Assembly (NCBI GenBank): GCA_049513695.1
Contig: JBEKVW010000013.1
Coordinates: forward strand, 1-34,299
Origin: UBA1162 sp049513695
GTDB lineage: Bacteria > Chloroflexota > Dehalococcoidia > GIF9 > UBA5629
Length of the DNA stretch: 34,299 bases
Direction of reading: 5' to 3'
The notes under the pieces were generated by a model. It saw only the letters and a program-made list of their open reading frames with translations. It was not told where the DNA came from and did no database searches. Positions 17,040-25,393 of the stretch are shown here, in pieces. The number at the start of each line of letters is the position of its first letter. Position 1 is the first letter of the stretch. Position numbers and translations under genes: made by a program.

Positions 17040-17612
17040 TTAATCTAACCATTCAATGAATGGTTTTTCATCAGCCACAATAAATCTTTTACGGGCAGCT
17101 ATAATTTTGCCATCCGCACATATAGTCATGTCAATTTCGCCTTCCCCTCTCGGCAAATCAATAGTATAGATATCATCTTCATCTGCGGCTCTGGCTTTAC
17201 CATATATAAATCCTGCTATCATTACTCTTGCCGCTAAGTTTGATGCTGGCAACATAATAGACTTGTATCGAGTAGTGAGATCATCACCAAAATAAATAAA
17301 ACGTGCAGTAGGAATCAAAAACCCATGTCCCTCTAATTTCACGTCTGCGCTTAACGTCAATCTTTGAATAGTGTTTCTTTCAACATTAATCCATTTCAAA
17401 AATCTATTGTTAACGGGGAGATTTTGTAACTGAATGTATATTAAATACCCATCTCCTTGATAAGATACTAATATTTTGGGTTTCTGCCAGATCAGAAAAA
17501 GAGAAGGGACTATTATTGCCATCGCCAGTGCAACAATGGTGGCAAAAATCGTAATCCATTCCAAGGGTGGAGGTGGAGAAGTAAATAACCAATATGTCGT
17601 TTGATTATCCAC
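17040..17612 (-). CDS. Uncharacterised membrane-anchored protein, paralogue of the divergent neighbour
   Basis: 190 residues. One clear transmembrane helix at about 18-43 (ITIFATIVALAMAIIVPSLF) precedes a probable beta-rich domain. I do not recognise the family. The soluble part shares an ordered set of similarities with the gene at 17697-18338: FLKWINVERNTIQRL against VWRFLGVHRETVASL, HGFLIPTA against GTIIVPIH, and DGKIIAARKRFIVADE against DGLPKQVLRRFTVGTK. The two are therefore diverged copies of one ancestral gene, now head to head. The sequence is A+T-richer than the flanking acs and nuo genes, suggesting acquisition. The start at 17612 has no obvious strong ribosome site. Function unknown. 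Confidence 0.7.
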   Translation of the reverse strand: MDNQTTYWLFTSPPPPLEWITIFATIVALAMAIIVPSLFLIWQKPKILVSYQGDGYLIYIQLQNLPVNNRFLKWINVERNTIQRLTLSADVKLEGHGFLIPTARFIYFGDDLTTRYKSIMLPASNLAARVMIAGFIYGKARAADEDDIYTIDLPRGEGEIDMTICADGKIIAARKRFIVADEKPFIEWLD

Positions 17613-17696
17613 GTTTTAATTTTATCACGCCGCATTCAAAATGACCCACTACCCGCTAGCCTGTAATTCTTATAAGATACGGGGTAAAATAGGTGC

Positions 17697-18338
17697 GTGG
17701 GGTTTGGGTTCTTTTTATTCGCCATCCTTCTTCTTATTTTGCTTGCCTTTACTGGTGTTTTTGGCAAATTCCCAGACAGTTGGTCATGGACTGGAATTGT
17801 ATTGGCGGGGCTTGGTATAGTCATGACAGCCCCAACCATATTCCAAATGATCTTGGGCGGTCCGCGTGTCGATGTTGATTTTCGCGATTATATGCAATCA
17901 GGCACTAAGTTATTACAAGTATTTTTCAATAATCCCCCAGTCACGAACCGAGTATGGCGGTTTCTTGGGGTTCATCGTGAGACGGTAGCTAGCCTCAGTG
18001 CCCAATTTCGCATTAGCGAAGTGGGGAGCGGAACGATTATTGTTCCTATCCATCAAGCACCCTTATATGCAGACGATGCTGATAGTGATGCTTGTAGACA
18101 GCGGATTCCCTTACCTCCAACTTACAGTGTGGGCGCAACCGCGGCGATTATATTATGGGATACACCGAATAAATGCGCTGTTATTCCCCCGGATCGGTTG
18201 AGACAACCAATTATTCTAAAACCCGGATATTATCAGGCTCATATTCTATTATTGGTGGATGGCTTGCCTAAACAGGTTTTACGACGGTTTACCGTAGGGA
18301 CAAAAGCTGACGATCTTACTTGGTCACGCAAAGCTTGA
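17697..18338 (+). CDS. Uncharacterised two-helix membrane protein, paralogue of the divergent neighbour
   Basis: 213 residues with two N-terminal hydrophobic helices (about 2-22 and 29-51) and a soluble domain after IFQMILGGPRVDVDF. The frame is closed by a stop at 17685, and GTG at 17697 is the first usable start; AGG lies just before it. The soluble part aligns along its length with the protein encoded on the opposite strand at 17040-17612, including the last 30 residues (LRRFTVGTKADDLTW against RKRFIVADEKPFIEW). This copy has an extra helix and two cysteines (in DACRQR and NKCAV) that the other lacks. The 84-base gap between the two divergent starts should hold both promoters. Family and function not recognised. 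Confidence 0.68.
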   Translation: MGFGFFLFAILLLILLAFTGVFGKFPDSWSWTGIVLAGLGIVMTAPTIFQMILGGPRVDVDFRDYMQSGTKLLQVFFNNPPVTNRVWRFLGVHRETVASLSAQFRISEVGSGTIIVPIHQAPLYADDADSDACRQRIPLPPTYSVGATAAIILWDTPNKCAVIPPDRLRQPIILKPGYYQAHILLLVDGLPKQVLRRFTVGTKADDLTWSRKA

Positions 18339-18526
18339 CTATTTCCGAAAATGTCCAAATATGATCGCTGATTCCTACTGCCATTGCTGGGGTTCTTGGA
18401 TGAGGATTAGCCAATGATTTGTGTGTCCGGGCAAAGTTGTAGAACGTGAAATGCAGAGCCAGGGCGTACCTATATCTTGAATCTTATTTGAGAATCAATC
18501 GGTCTGCCGGGTAAACGACGCTAGAG

Positions 18527-18541
18527 GTTGTGCAGCACAAC
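18527..18541. repeat. Perfect inverted repeat just past the acsC stop
   Basis: GTTGTGC A GCACAAC is a 7+7 palindrome with a one-base centre, 4 bases beyond the 3' end of acsC (minus strand). The loop is too small for an RNA hairpin terminator, so a protein-binding site is more likely. The rest of 18339-18545 shows no gene. Confidence 0.4.
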
Positions 18542-18545
18542 GAGA

Positions 18546-19913
18546 TCAGTTCTTCCAGCTCTTGACCAGGCTGGGGAGGTACGAGGGTATCTCGTTGGCC
18601 TCCCGAGGGCCGACTATGATTTCCCAGTCGGGCAATGCCTCGGTTAGCTCATGCCGTATGCGGGCCACCTTGCCGGGTATTACCAGCCTCCGGTGGTTGA
18701 CCTTGCTCTCGATGCTGCATTTCTTGATGAAGGGGGCGATGTTGTCGCCGCTGAACTTGCCAGCCGCCCAGGCCGTCAGTACCCCCAGGCCGCCCGCCTC
18801 CTTGACGCACAGCCAGGAAGGGACCTTGCTGCTCTCTATCTCAGATGAGACGATAAAGTAGGTCAGCGCCCAGTTAGTAGTTATCAATACGGGGGAGCTG
18901 GCATCTGGGTTATTGATGGGGTAGACCTTCTCTTCCATGGACATGGGAATACGGGGATCCGTGTAAATATTCATCCTCTGCACCAGCAGCGGCAGCAGGG
19001 AATGCTCATCGATATCGGAAAGGACGATGATGCCGGCGTACTTGGTTATGAATGTTGAAGCCAGCAATATCTCGCGCTGCCTGTCCCCGGTCATAAAGCA
19101 GGGGAAGGCCACGGTGGGGTATCCCAGCGGCCTGAAGACCTGCTTGAGAGCCGCACGCCGTATGAGAGTCTGGTCCCTGATGGCCGACTGTAAATTCCTG
19201 GATCCCGGGTCCAGCAAAATATCCTCCAGCCCCGCTTCTTTGAGGCGGCTGGTCAGCGGCACCAGCGATTCCACACCGGCGGCCTTGACCGCCACCACGG
19301 CGGGCCTGGCCTGGACGGCGCTAATGATTTTTTCCAGGTTCTGTGCGGTGACCGGGTATAGCACCGGCTTCCTCCCGGCACACAAATTGTGCGCATCCAG
19401 CAGGGCATCGGTATCGTCGGACATCAACATCAGGGGACAGTCGGTAACGGGCAATACTTTTTTAACCAGCGCTTGATATGCAGCGCGGTCACCCGATGCG
19501 TGCCGCAGCGCCAGCATATCGGCCTTCAGCACCTTGCCCACCCAGTGAAACTGCAGCTCCTTCAGCTTCTTAATTTTGGCATCTACCGCGTCCGCCGGCT
19601 CGTCGTCCGAGATCAGCACCGCCATGCCCGGCTGGTGAATGAAGGTCTTCTCATGGCGGTAAAGCACCTGCTCGTCGCCTATAGTCAGGGCATTGGCGCC
19701 CATACCGACCGTAACCGGCTTGATGGGCGGGGAGAGGGCGTCCTCCAATTCGATCCTTACTTCGGGCGAAATATAAGGGCATCTATCGATGGCAATTCCG
19801 CCCGAAGCCAGCTTCATGGCAAATGCGAAACAGGTGGGCAGTCCGCACTCTTTACAGTTTTTCTTGCCGCCTTCGGGCAGCTTCTTAACTATATCTGTAC
19901 CTTTGATCGCCAA
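18546..19913 (-). CDS. acsC: Corrinoid/iron-sulfur protein large (gamma) subunit
   Basis: 455 residues. The N-terminal [4Fe-4S] domain has Cys20, 23, 28 and 45 (KNCKECGLPTCF...DRCP), the expected CX2CX4CX16C. A TIM-barrel-like middle and a C-terminal corrinoid-binding domain follow (TTNWALTYFIVSSEIE, VKEAGGLGVLTAWAAGKF, HRRLVIPGKVARIR). With AcsD it carries the methyl group on cobalt between AcsE and acetyl-CoA synthase; the cluster reactivates Co(II) to Co(I). The start is TTG at 19913, supported by AAAGGAGA at 7 bases and by the universal N-terminus. It is the last gene of the acsE-acsD-cdhA-like-acsB-acsC operon, 12 bases after acsB. Confidence 0.95.
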   Translation of the reverse strand: MAIKGTDIVKKLPEGGKKNCKECGLPTCFAFAMKLASGGIAIDRCPYISPEVRIELEDALSPPIKPVTVGMGANALTIGDEQVLYRHEKTFIHQPGMAVLISDDEPADAVDAKIKKLKELQFHWVGKVLKADMLALRHASGDRAAYQALVKKVLPVTDCPLMLMSDDTDALLDAHNLCAGRKPVLYPVTAQNLEKIISAVQARPAVVAVKAAGVESLVPLTSRLKEAGLEDILLDPGSRNLQSAIRDQTLIRRAALKQVFRPLGYPTVAFPCFMTGDRQREILLASTFITKYAGIIVLSDIDEHSLLPLLVQRMNIYTDPRIPMSMEEKVYPINNPDASSPVLITTNWALTYFIVSSEIESSKVPSWLCVKEAGGLGVLTAWAAGKFSGDNIAPFIKKCSIESKVNHRRLVIPGKVARIRHELTEALPDWEIIVGPREANEIPSYLPSLVKSWKN

Positions 19914-19925
19914 GCGTCTCTCCTT

Positions 19926-21155
19926 TTAAACGGGCAGTTTAACCTCGCCCTTGACCCACGGGTGGCCCACGCGATCCAGGAACTCCCCAAGTTCCTCCAC
20001 ATTCCTGACGTCATTTTCCGTGGCTATCTTGTCGTATAAATCCATCGGGCAGGCGTCCCGGTAAAGCTCTTTGATGGCCTGCGGCATCCAGACGATCCTG
20101 TACCATCCGCCGTCGGCCTTGAGGAAGCTGGGTGAACGCAGGTATTCCAGAGCCATGCCCAGGTACCCTTCCACCTGGCGGCCCCCGCTGGTATCGCCGG
20201 CCATCTCGGTAAACGGCACGCCTACGACGGTGTCGCCCTCGAAATCACGGTTCACAATACCGAAGGCGTCAACCTCCGGTATATAGAAGCAGATGGACTG
20301 GAAGCAGCCGCAGGAGGTATGGGGATAACCAAAGGCGCTGTGTAAATACGTCTTATCATAGGCTCCCATCGATTTCTCCACGGCCAGCTTATTGACTCCC
20401 TCATATTCCCCCCTGATAGGGTCGATGATGAAGCCCTTCTTCACCCGCTGGATCGGCCCCTCGTTATCGAGCTGATAGGCCGCCTTGCCGTCGAACCAGT
20501 TGATGGCGCCGCAGTTGGCGATGCGCTCCGGGGTAATGCAGCAGATATGGGTGGGAGCAAAGCTCTGGCAGAGGGCGCAGCTGTAAAACTCATCCACATC
20601 AGCCTCGCGCAGGCCGCGTATCTTTTCGTCACGGGTACGGTAAACCTCCATGGCCTTCTGCAGAAGCTCTTCGACCCTGGCGGGGTCGGTGATGATGGTG
20701 ATCTGTATCTTTTCGATGATATCGATCTCGGACGTATAGAGGAAAATCAGAATCTCGCCAAGCGTCTTCAACGATTTCAGCCCTTTATTGAAGGACTCTT
20801 TTTTCAAACGCATCCAGACGTCCTGCCGCTGGTTCATATGGTAGAACCCCTCGATGTAATTCAAATATAGATGCAGGCGGCGTTCCAGGACCGGCTCTAT
20901 ATCCTTTTCCAGCCGCGCTCCCGCCACATCCACCAGCAGGGCGATAGGTTGGCTGCTGCCCTCAGGGATATCCGGTATGTCCGGGCCGATTACCTCGACC
21001 TTTTCGTGCGTGACCTCTTCAGGCTTCTTAATCGTTACCAGCTCGAATTTGGACTTGACGTTGGGGCCGCCCAACTCGACCAACATGTCGGCCTTCCTGA
21101 TGACCTCGCCCTCATATTGGGGCCCTATGTCAACCGGGAATACTCCGTCAGACAT
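19926..21155 (-). CDS. acsB: Acetyl-CoA synthase catalytic (beta) subunit, short archaeal-type form
   Basis: 409 residues, against about 730 for acetogen AcsB and about 470 for archaeal CdhC. The N-terminal CODH-contacting domain of the bacterial enzyme is absent. The A-cluster is complete: Cys193, 196, 205 (followed by 206), 215, 282 and 284 in YSCALCQSF, HICCITPE, ANCGAINW and HTSCGCFQ. The spacings 3, 9, 10, 67 and 2 equal those of the Moorella enzyme as I remember it (506, 509, 518, 528, 595, 597). It joins methyl (from AcsCD), CO and CoA to acetyl-CoA, or runs in reverse. The ribosome site AAAGGCGGG precedes the ATG. A 102-base gap separates it from the cdhA-like gene upstream; no clear hairpin is seen there. 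Confidence 0.95.
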   Translation of the reverse strand: MSDGVFPVDIGPQYEGEVIRKADMLVELGGPNVKSKFELVTIKKPEEVTHEKVEVIGPDIPDIPEGSSQPIALLVDVAGARLEKDIEPVLERRLHLYLNYIEGFYHMNQRQDVWMRLKKESFNKGLKSLKTLGEILIFLYTSEIDIIEKIQITIITDPARVEELLQKAMEVYRTRDEKIRGLREADVDEFYSCALCQSFAPTHICCITPERIANCGAINWFDGKAAYQLDNEGPIQRVKKGFIIDPIRGEYEGVNKLAVEKSMGAYDKTYLHSAFGYPHTSCGCFQSICFYIPEVDAFGIVNRDFEGDTVVGVPFTEMAGDTSGGRQVEGYLGMALEYLRSPSFLKADGGWYRIVWMPQAIKELYRDACPMDLYDKIATENDVRNVEELGEFLDRVGHPWVKGEVKLPV

Positions 21156-21257
21156 ACCGCACCCGCCTTTTAGTTAATATACGTTCTTCCATATCAATAT
21201 TGACTATATATTATATCCGCAGGGATTGGGGTTATCCTAATGCCGATGGCCCGGTTT

Positions 21258-23552
21258 TCAATGGACGACCTCGTCCAGGGTCACGCTGGAAGGATAGGTG
21301 CCGATCAAAGTGGGCAGGGACAGCACCGGCTTCTCTTTCCAACCGGCCTCGTTCAGTTTTGCCTGCAGGTCTTTCTTATAGAAAATGGGTATATCCGAAG
21401 CTTTTCTCACGAATAGGCCCACATCTTCCGGCAACTTGCCGAAATACTGCTTGTGAAGTCCGATGTAATGGGTGAGCTTGGTCGAGCGCCCCTGCGGGGT
21501 ATCGTTCTTGCGCATGCAGAGCCTGGCCAGCGCCACCATGGCGGCGCCCTTGTCGGCCAGCAAATTGAGCAAGTGCTCCGGAGACGGTTCACCGGTATCG
21601 ACAGGCTTCTTCTCCCGGCCGTCCATCACGCTCCAGTCGGTTTCGCCCGGCCTGCTGAGATAAAGCCGGCCATATTTAATGCAGTGCGGCCCTACGATGA
21701 CCGGTATGCCCAGCCGGTTGCAGCCGGTAGCCAGGGCCAGCTCCTCCTCGCCGCAGGCGCCCCAGGCCAACCCGCAGGCGCCGACGCGGTTGAGTATATA
21801 ATCAGCGACCACTTCGTAGTTGGCCCTCAACGGCAGGGCGGCGAATATGCTGGCAATCTTGATGGCGGCCCCGGATATATGGGCAGCTGCTGTGCCGGAC
21901 CCTATATTGACGATGCCACCAGCTTCGAAATCAGGCGGGTATTTCTCATAAATTGATTTATCGTCGGCATCCTTCTTCAATGCCGCGGCAATTGCAGACT
22001 CTCCTGCCAGCACCACCACGTATTTACGTTTGGCAAATTCCTCGGCTATCTCCGCGATATCGTCGGGCGACCCCGGATAGTTCGAACTGCCGACGATGGC
22101 TATCACACCTGGTATGGTGCCCAGCACCAGCGGAGCGCCGACTTTCCTGATCTCCGTATCCATGACAGGGCCGCGCCCCACACGCATCTTGGCGGATTCC
22201 TGTCGCGCCGCCCCCTGCATCATGCGCAATACCGGCACCTGCCCTTTCACAGCGGCTTCGCATTTGCCGCAGCCTATGCATTTTTCGAACACTTCTGCCA
22301 GCAGTCCGAACTCGTTATGCGCGGCGGCCTCGATGGCGCCGGCGATGGGCAGCTTGTTGGGGCAGGCTTCATCGCACGGCTTGCAGGACTTATACTGGGC
22401 GGCCATCCCGGCCACCTCTTCCTGTTTTAAAATCGATTTCTTCCTGGAAGATGAGAGCTTAAGCGCAGCTTCCACGGCTACAGCAGCCGCCTTCCTGGGA
22501 TCGAGCACCAGGGCCCCTTTCCCCTGATGAAGGTCGACCAGTATCTCCTCGGTATCCTTAGCCGTGACATCCGCGAACCCATAAGCCGCCCGGGCATCCG
22601 TAGCAATGAAGGCCGCTCCACCGGCGGCCGTCTCGGCGGGTATATCCGTCAGCAAATTGCCGCCCCCGCACATCACCACATCGGCCACACCCAGCCGCAG
22701 GATATAGAGCAGCCTGGATAACGGGCCTGCAATCCTGGCCCTGGAGCTGTAGCGAACCAGTTCGTGTCCTACCGGACCCATGCCGGCCACCAGGACTTTA
22801 TCCTCCAACCTGCTATTTTTAATGTAATCCACCAGGCAAACGGCCGAGACCGTATCGTTGCCGATAACAAGTATGACCGGTTTGTCCATTGGAAGCGAGG
22901 CCCAGCCCACCTCAACCAGTGGCGTATCGGCATTGGAGGTCGGGAAGCCGAACCCGGATATCTGGGCGATATCCGCCGCCTCCATAGCTACATGGCTGAG
23001 CATGGAGGCCTGCAGCGCTTTGGACTCGAAATCCAGGTTGGAGCCTTCGATGCCCGTATTGGCTGCGGTAAGCAGCAGAGTAGTCTGATGCTCTATGTAT
23101 GACAAAACCCTGTCCAGATCGCCCAGGGTGGCGGGCTTGAGTCCGATTACGGTCCTGATATGGGGGGCTTCGATGCTTACCTTATCGCCCGGCTCAAGGG
23201 TCATCTCCCTGCCTTTGACATCAATCAAATAGCCGACGATCCTCCTGGCCCTGGCCGTGGAAAGCGCTAGGCCCTCGCAGCACGACTGTAAATTGAGGCG
23301 CGCCTGCATGACGACGCCGTCTATGCCGCAGGAACCCTTCCTGCCGTCTGAGAGGTCGCATTCGCCGTAGGTACACAGGTTACACCTGTCAGTGACGGGA
23401 ACGTAAAGGGGCTTCCATGTCTGCAGCAGCCGGCGGTCCCAGTTCCTGAGATCGAGAATGCCGGGCAAGGGGGTGTGTCCTACCGGCTCCCAGCTGTCCT
23501 CGGCATGTATAAATTCCCGGGCTTCCCTGCCTTGCCGCTCTGTTTTAGCCAC
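21258..23552 (-). CDS. CdhA-type CO dehydrogenase alpha subunit homologue lacking C-cluster ligands
   Basis: 764 residues, co-linear with archaeal CdhA. The N-terminal cluster motif is intact: Cys57, 60, 65, 75 (CNLCTYGECDL, KGSCGID). Further on, positions that in CdhA carry metal ligands are changed: IGHN reads IGND (Asn232), GICC reads GMGP (259-260), DEQC reads GGGN (Asn299), TTGC reads LAGE (Glu518), and MGSC reads IGSG (Gly553). The catalytic Lys in SQKA is Glu603, and the HAGHARH relay reads STARARR. Both ferredoxin motifs have lost one Cys each (Tyr387, Val435). The comparison rests on remembered family motifs. The frame is intact and flanking text is well conserved, so it is not a pseudogene. 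GTG start with TAGGAGG at 8 bases. CO oxidation looks impossible; a scaffold role for ACS is plausible. Confidence 0.88.
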   Translation of the reverse strand: MAKTERQGREAREFIHAEDSWEPVGHTPLPGILDLRNWDRRLLQTWKPLYVPVTDRCNLCTYGECDLSDGRKGSCGIDGVVMQARLNLQSCCEGLALSTARARRIVGYLIDVKGREMTLEPGDKVSIEAPHIRTVIGLKPATLGDLDRVLSYIEHQTTLLLTAANTGIEGSNLDFESKALQASMLSHVAMEAADIAQISGFGFPTSNADTPLVEVGWASLPMDKPVILVIGNDTVSAVCLVDYIKNSRLEDKVLVAGMGPVGHELVRYSSRARIAGPLSRLLYILRLGVADVVMCGGGNLLTDIPAETAAGGAAFIATDARAAYGFADVTAKDTEEILVDLHQGKGALVLDPRKAAAVAVEAALKLSSSRKKSILKQEEVAGMAAQYKSCKPCDEACPNKLPIAGAIEAAAHNEFGLLAEVFEKCIGCGKCEAAVKGQVPVLRMMQGAARQESAKMRVGRGPVMDTEIRKVGAPLVLGTIPGVIAIVGSSNYPGSPDDIAEIAEEFAKRKYVVVLAGESAIAAALKKDADDKSIYEKYPPDFEAGGIVNIGSGTAAAHISGAAIKIASIFAALPLRANYEVVADYILNRVGACGLAWGACGEEELALATGCNRLGIPVIVGPHCIKYGRLYLSRPGETDWSVMDGREKKPVDTGEPSPEHLLNLLADKGAAMVALARLCMRKNDTPQGRSTKLTHYIGLHKQYFGKLPEDVGLFVRKASDIPIFYKKDLQAKLNEAGWKEKPVLSLPTLIGTYPSSVTLDEVVH

Positions 23553-23564
23553 AGCATCAGCCTC

Positions 23565-24470
23565 CTAAATTTTTCCTTCTATGGCTTCCTTCAATAACCT
23601 GCAATTATCCGGGTGGCGCAATACCAGGATGTCTCCTCCGGCCAGCAGCAGGCTCATAGCTGTAACGCTTTCCCAATGCATGCCCTGTTCCCGGTCGGCC
23701 CTGGCCTGGTTGGTCTTCCAGCATTCACCGCCCAGGTCGGCAATGATGGGCATCTGCATGGCCACATCGCCGAATATAACTCCTATCTGCCGGGTGCGCT
23801 CCATGATGGTAAAGCTGTATTCCATGCCGTAACCCAGCGCCGAGCTCAGCGGGTCGATGACTATCCTCTCCGGCGGGAGCTGTTTCAACAATTTAACGTT
23901 AAGCTCCTTCTCCAGGTTGAGGTCGATGGGCGTCTGGGCAATGATGCAGTGCCCGTTTTCGGCCACCGCCCGGGCAAGGGCTTCGTAATTTTCTTTAACA
24001 GCGGGCCCCAGCAGGAGGTTCTCCCCTTTGCAGGCCACAGCCACCGCGGTGAGCACCTCAACATCCTTTTTATCATCTCCACAGCCGTAGACGATCAGGG
24101 GAACATTCACCTTCGAGCTGACCTTCTTCGCCAGAGCGGCCGCCTCCGCTGCGGGGCGGTTCGCCCCCTGCGGGTCCGTTCCGTCAAGGTGCAGGCAGAT
24201 TAGGTCAGCTCCCAAGCCGAGGCACTTTTGGGCCCATTTTACCGGATCAGAGACCACATCCTTATAAGGCTCCACCACCCACTGAGCCCAGCCGGCAGCA
24301 CCGTTATCATTAACTTCCAGCGCCACCAGCGGCCTGTTTACCACGCTGCCTTCAAAATAATGCAGGGGCAGGATATTACCCCCGCCGATCTTCAGAGCAC
24401 CCGCCCCTTTGCCCAGCGTTACTTCCTTGACCCTTCCAGTGTACGTCTCCAGAGGCGCTTTATAGTCCAT
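23565..24470 (-). CDS. acsD: Corrinoid/iron-sulfur protein small (delta) subunit
   Basis: 301-residue TIM-barrel protein of the AcsD/CdhD family: GNILPLHYFEGSVVNRPLVALEV, GADLICLHLDGTDP, IDPLSSALGYGMEYSFTIMERTR (shown in parts) and GGECWKTNQARAD are typical. It forms the heterodimer with AcsC that holds the corrinoid and docks AcsE. The ATG at 24470 has GAGGT upstream. It lies 13 bases after acsE, and its TAG stop is part of the TAGGAGG ribosome site of the next gene, so the operon is tightly packed and translation may be coupled. Length agrees with bacterial AcsD (about 310-320) rather than the larger archaeal CdhD. Confidence 0.94.
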   Translation of the reverse strand: MDYKAPLETYTGRVKEVTLGKGAGALKIGGGNILPLHYFEGSVVNRPLVALEVNDNGAAGWAQWVVEPYKDVVSDPVKWAQKCLGLGADLICLHLDGTDPQGANRPAAEAAALAKKVSSKVNVPLIVYGCGDDKKDVEVLTAVAVACKGENLLLGPAVKENYEALARAVAENGHCIIAQTPIDLNLEKELNVKLLKQLPPERIVIDPLSSALGYGMEYSFTIMERTRQIGVIFGDVAMQMPIIADLGGECWKTNQARADREQGMHWESVTAMSLLLAGGDILVLRHPDNCRLLKEAIEGKI

Positions 24471-24483
24471 ATCTATACCTCAA

Positions 24484-25362
24484 CTAGGATTCCAGCCATG
24501 CGTGAGAATAGAGCGCTTCACCCATCAGCACCCTGGCCGTTTTGACATAGTTCTTCTCTTTCTCCGGCAACTCGGCCGCATCGACCGGTTCCCCGTCCAT
24601 AACCTTATAAATAAGGCTGCGAATAGCCGACTGACCGTCATGATTCAGCTCGATCAGCTCCGGGTCGAGCACATCAGCAATGGCCGAATAAAGCCCATTC
24701 TTCTCCAGCATCAGCATATAGGTGCGGTTGAGGATGCCGCGCAGGTCGGGCGGCGTCCCGTTGGAGACGTTGGAAAGGCCGACTACCGACTTAACGCCAG
24801 GGAGCAGGTCGGGCAGTATCTTGATGAACTCCAGCGCCTCGCGTACCTGTTTCTGATCGGCGCTCACCGGCAGGATAATGGGGTCAATCCAGATATCCTC
24901 GGTGCCGATGCCCAGCTCATTGGCGTAGGCCACGGTATCCATAACGCTCTCCACCCGCGAATCAACGTCCGGCGGGCAGCCCTGGTCGGTTATCACGGAG
25001 ATTATCACCTGTGTACGGTATTTAACTGCCAGCGGCATCATATTCGATTTGCTTTCGGATTTCCCCGAGGCCGAGTTCAACAGTGGCCGCTTCTTACATA
25101 TCTTCAAACCGGCCTCCATGGCCAGGGGATTCATGGTATCCAGCGAGATGGGCAGGTCGGCCACCTCCTGGACGGTGTTTACCAGCCAGGCTCCGACCAC
25201 TTCAGGGTCTTTGCGGGCCGGGCCGAGGTTTAAATCGAGGTAATCTGCTCCCGCTTTGGACTGTTCCCTGGCAAGCGACTGGATAGGTGCAGCATCCCGG
25301 TTCCTGACCGCCTCGCTAACAACCTTCGAGATGATATGGATATTTTCGCCGATTAAGATCAT
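24484..25362 (-). CDS. acsE: Methyltetrahydrofolate:corrinoid/iron-sulfur protein methyltransferase
   Basis: 292-residue pterin-binding TIM barrel. Motifs are GENIHIISK at the N-terminus, DYLDLNLGPARKDPE, PISLDTMNPLAMEAGL, LNSASGKSES and VGLSNVSNGTP. It transfers the N5-methyl of methyl-tetrahydrofolate to cob(I)alamin of AcsCD. Acetogen AcsE is about 262 residues; this one has roughly 30 extra at the C-terminus (ELPEKEKNYVKTARVLMG). It is the first gene of the acs operon. No Shine-Dalgarno is visible before the ATG at 25362. A promoter candidate lies at 25394-25423. Confidence 0.95.
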   Translation of the reverse strand: MILIGENIHIISKVVSEAVRNRDAAPIQSLAREQSKAGADYLDLNLGPARKDPEVVGAWLVNTVQEVADLPISLDTMNPLAMEAGLKICKKRPLLNSASGKSESKSNMMPLAVKYRTQVIISVITDQGCPPDVDSRVESVMDTVAYANELGIGTEDIWIDPIILPVSADQKQVREALEFIKILPDLLPGVKSVVGLSNVSNGTPPDLRGILNRTYMLMLEKNGLYSAIADVLDPELIELNHDGQSAIRSLIYKVMDGEPVDAAELPEKEKNYVKTARVLMGEALYSHAWLES

Positions 25363-25393
25363 GGTATGTGGAAAAGTCGGTTAAATCAGAGGA

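Noticed and set aside
21258..23552. Explaining the missing CdhA ligands as sequencing errors or pseudogene decay
   Set aside because: Many separate substitutions, no frameshift or stop, good ribosome site and well-conserved flanking residues argue for a maintained protein.
24502..25233. 243-codon frame opposite acsE
   Set aside because: Antisense to a gene with all AcsE motifs; text has no recognisable domain.
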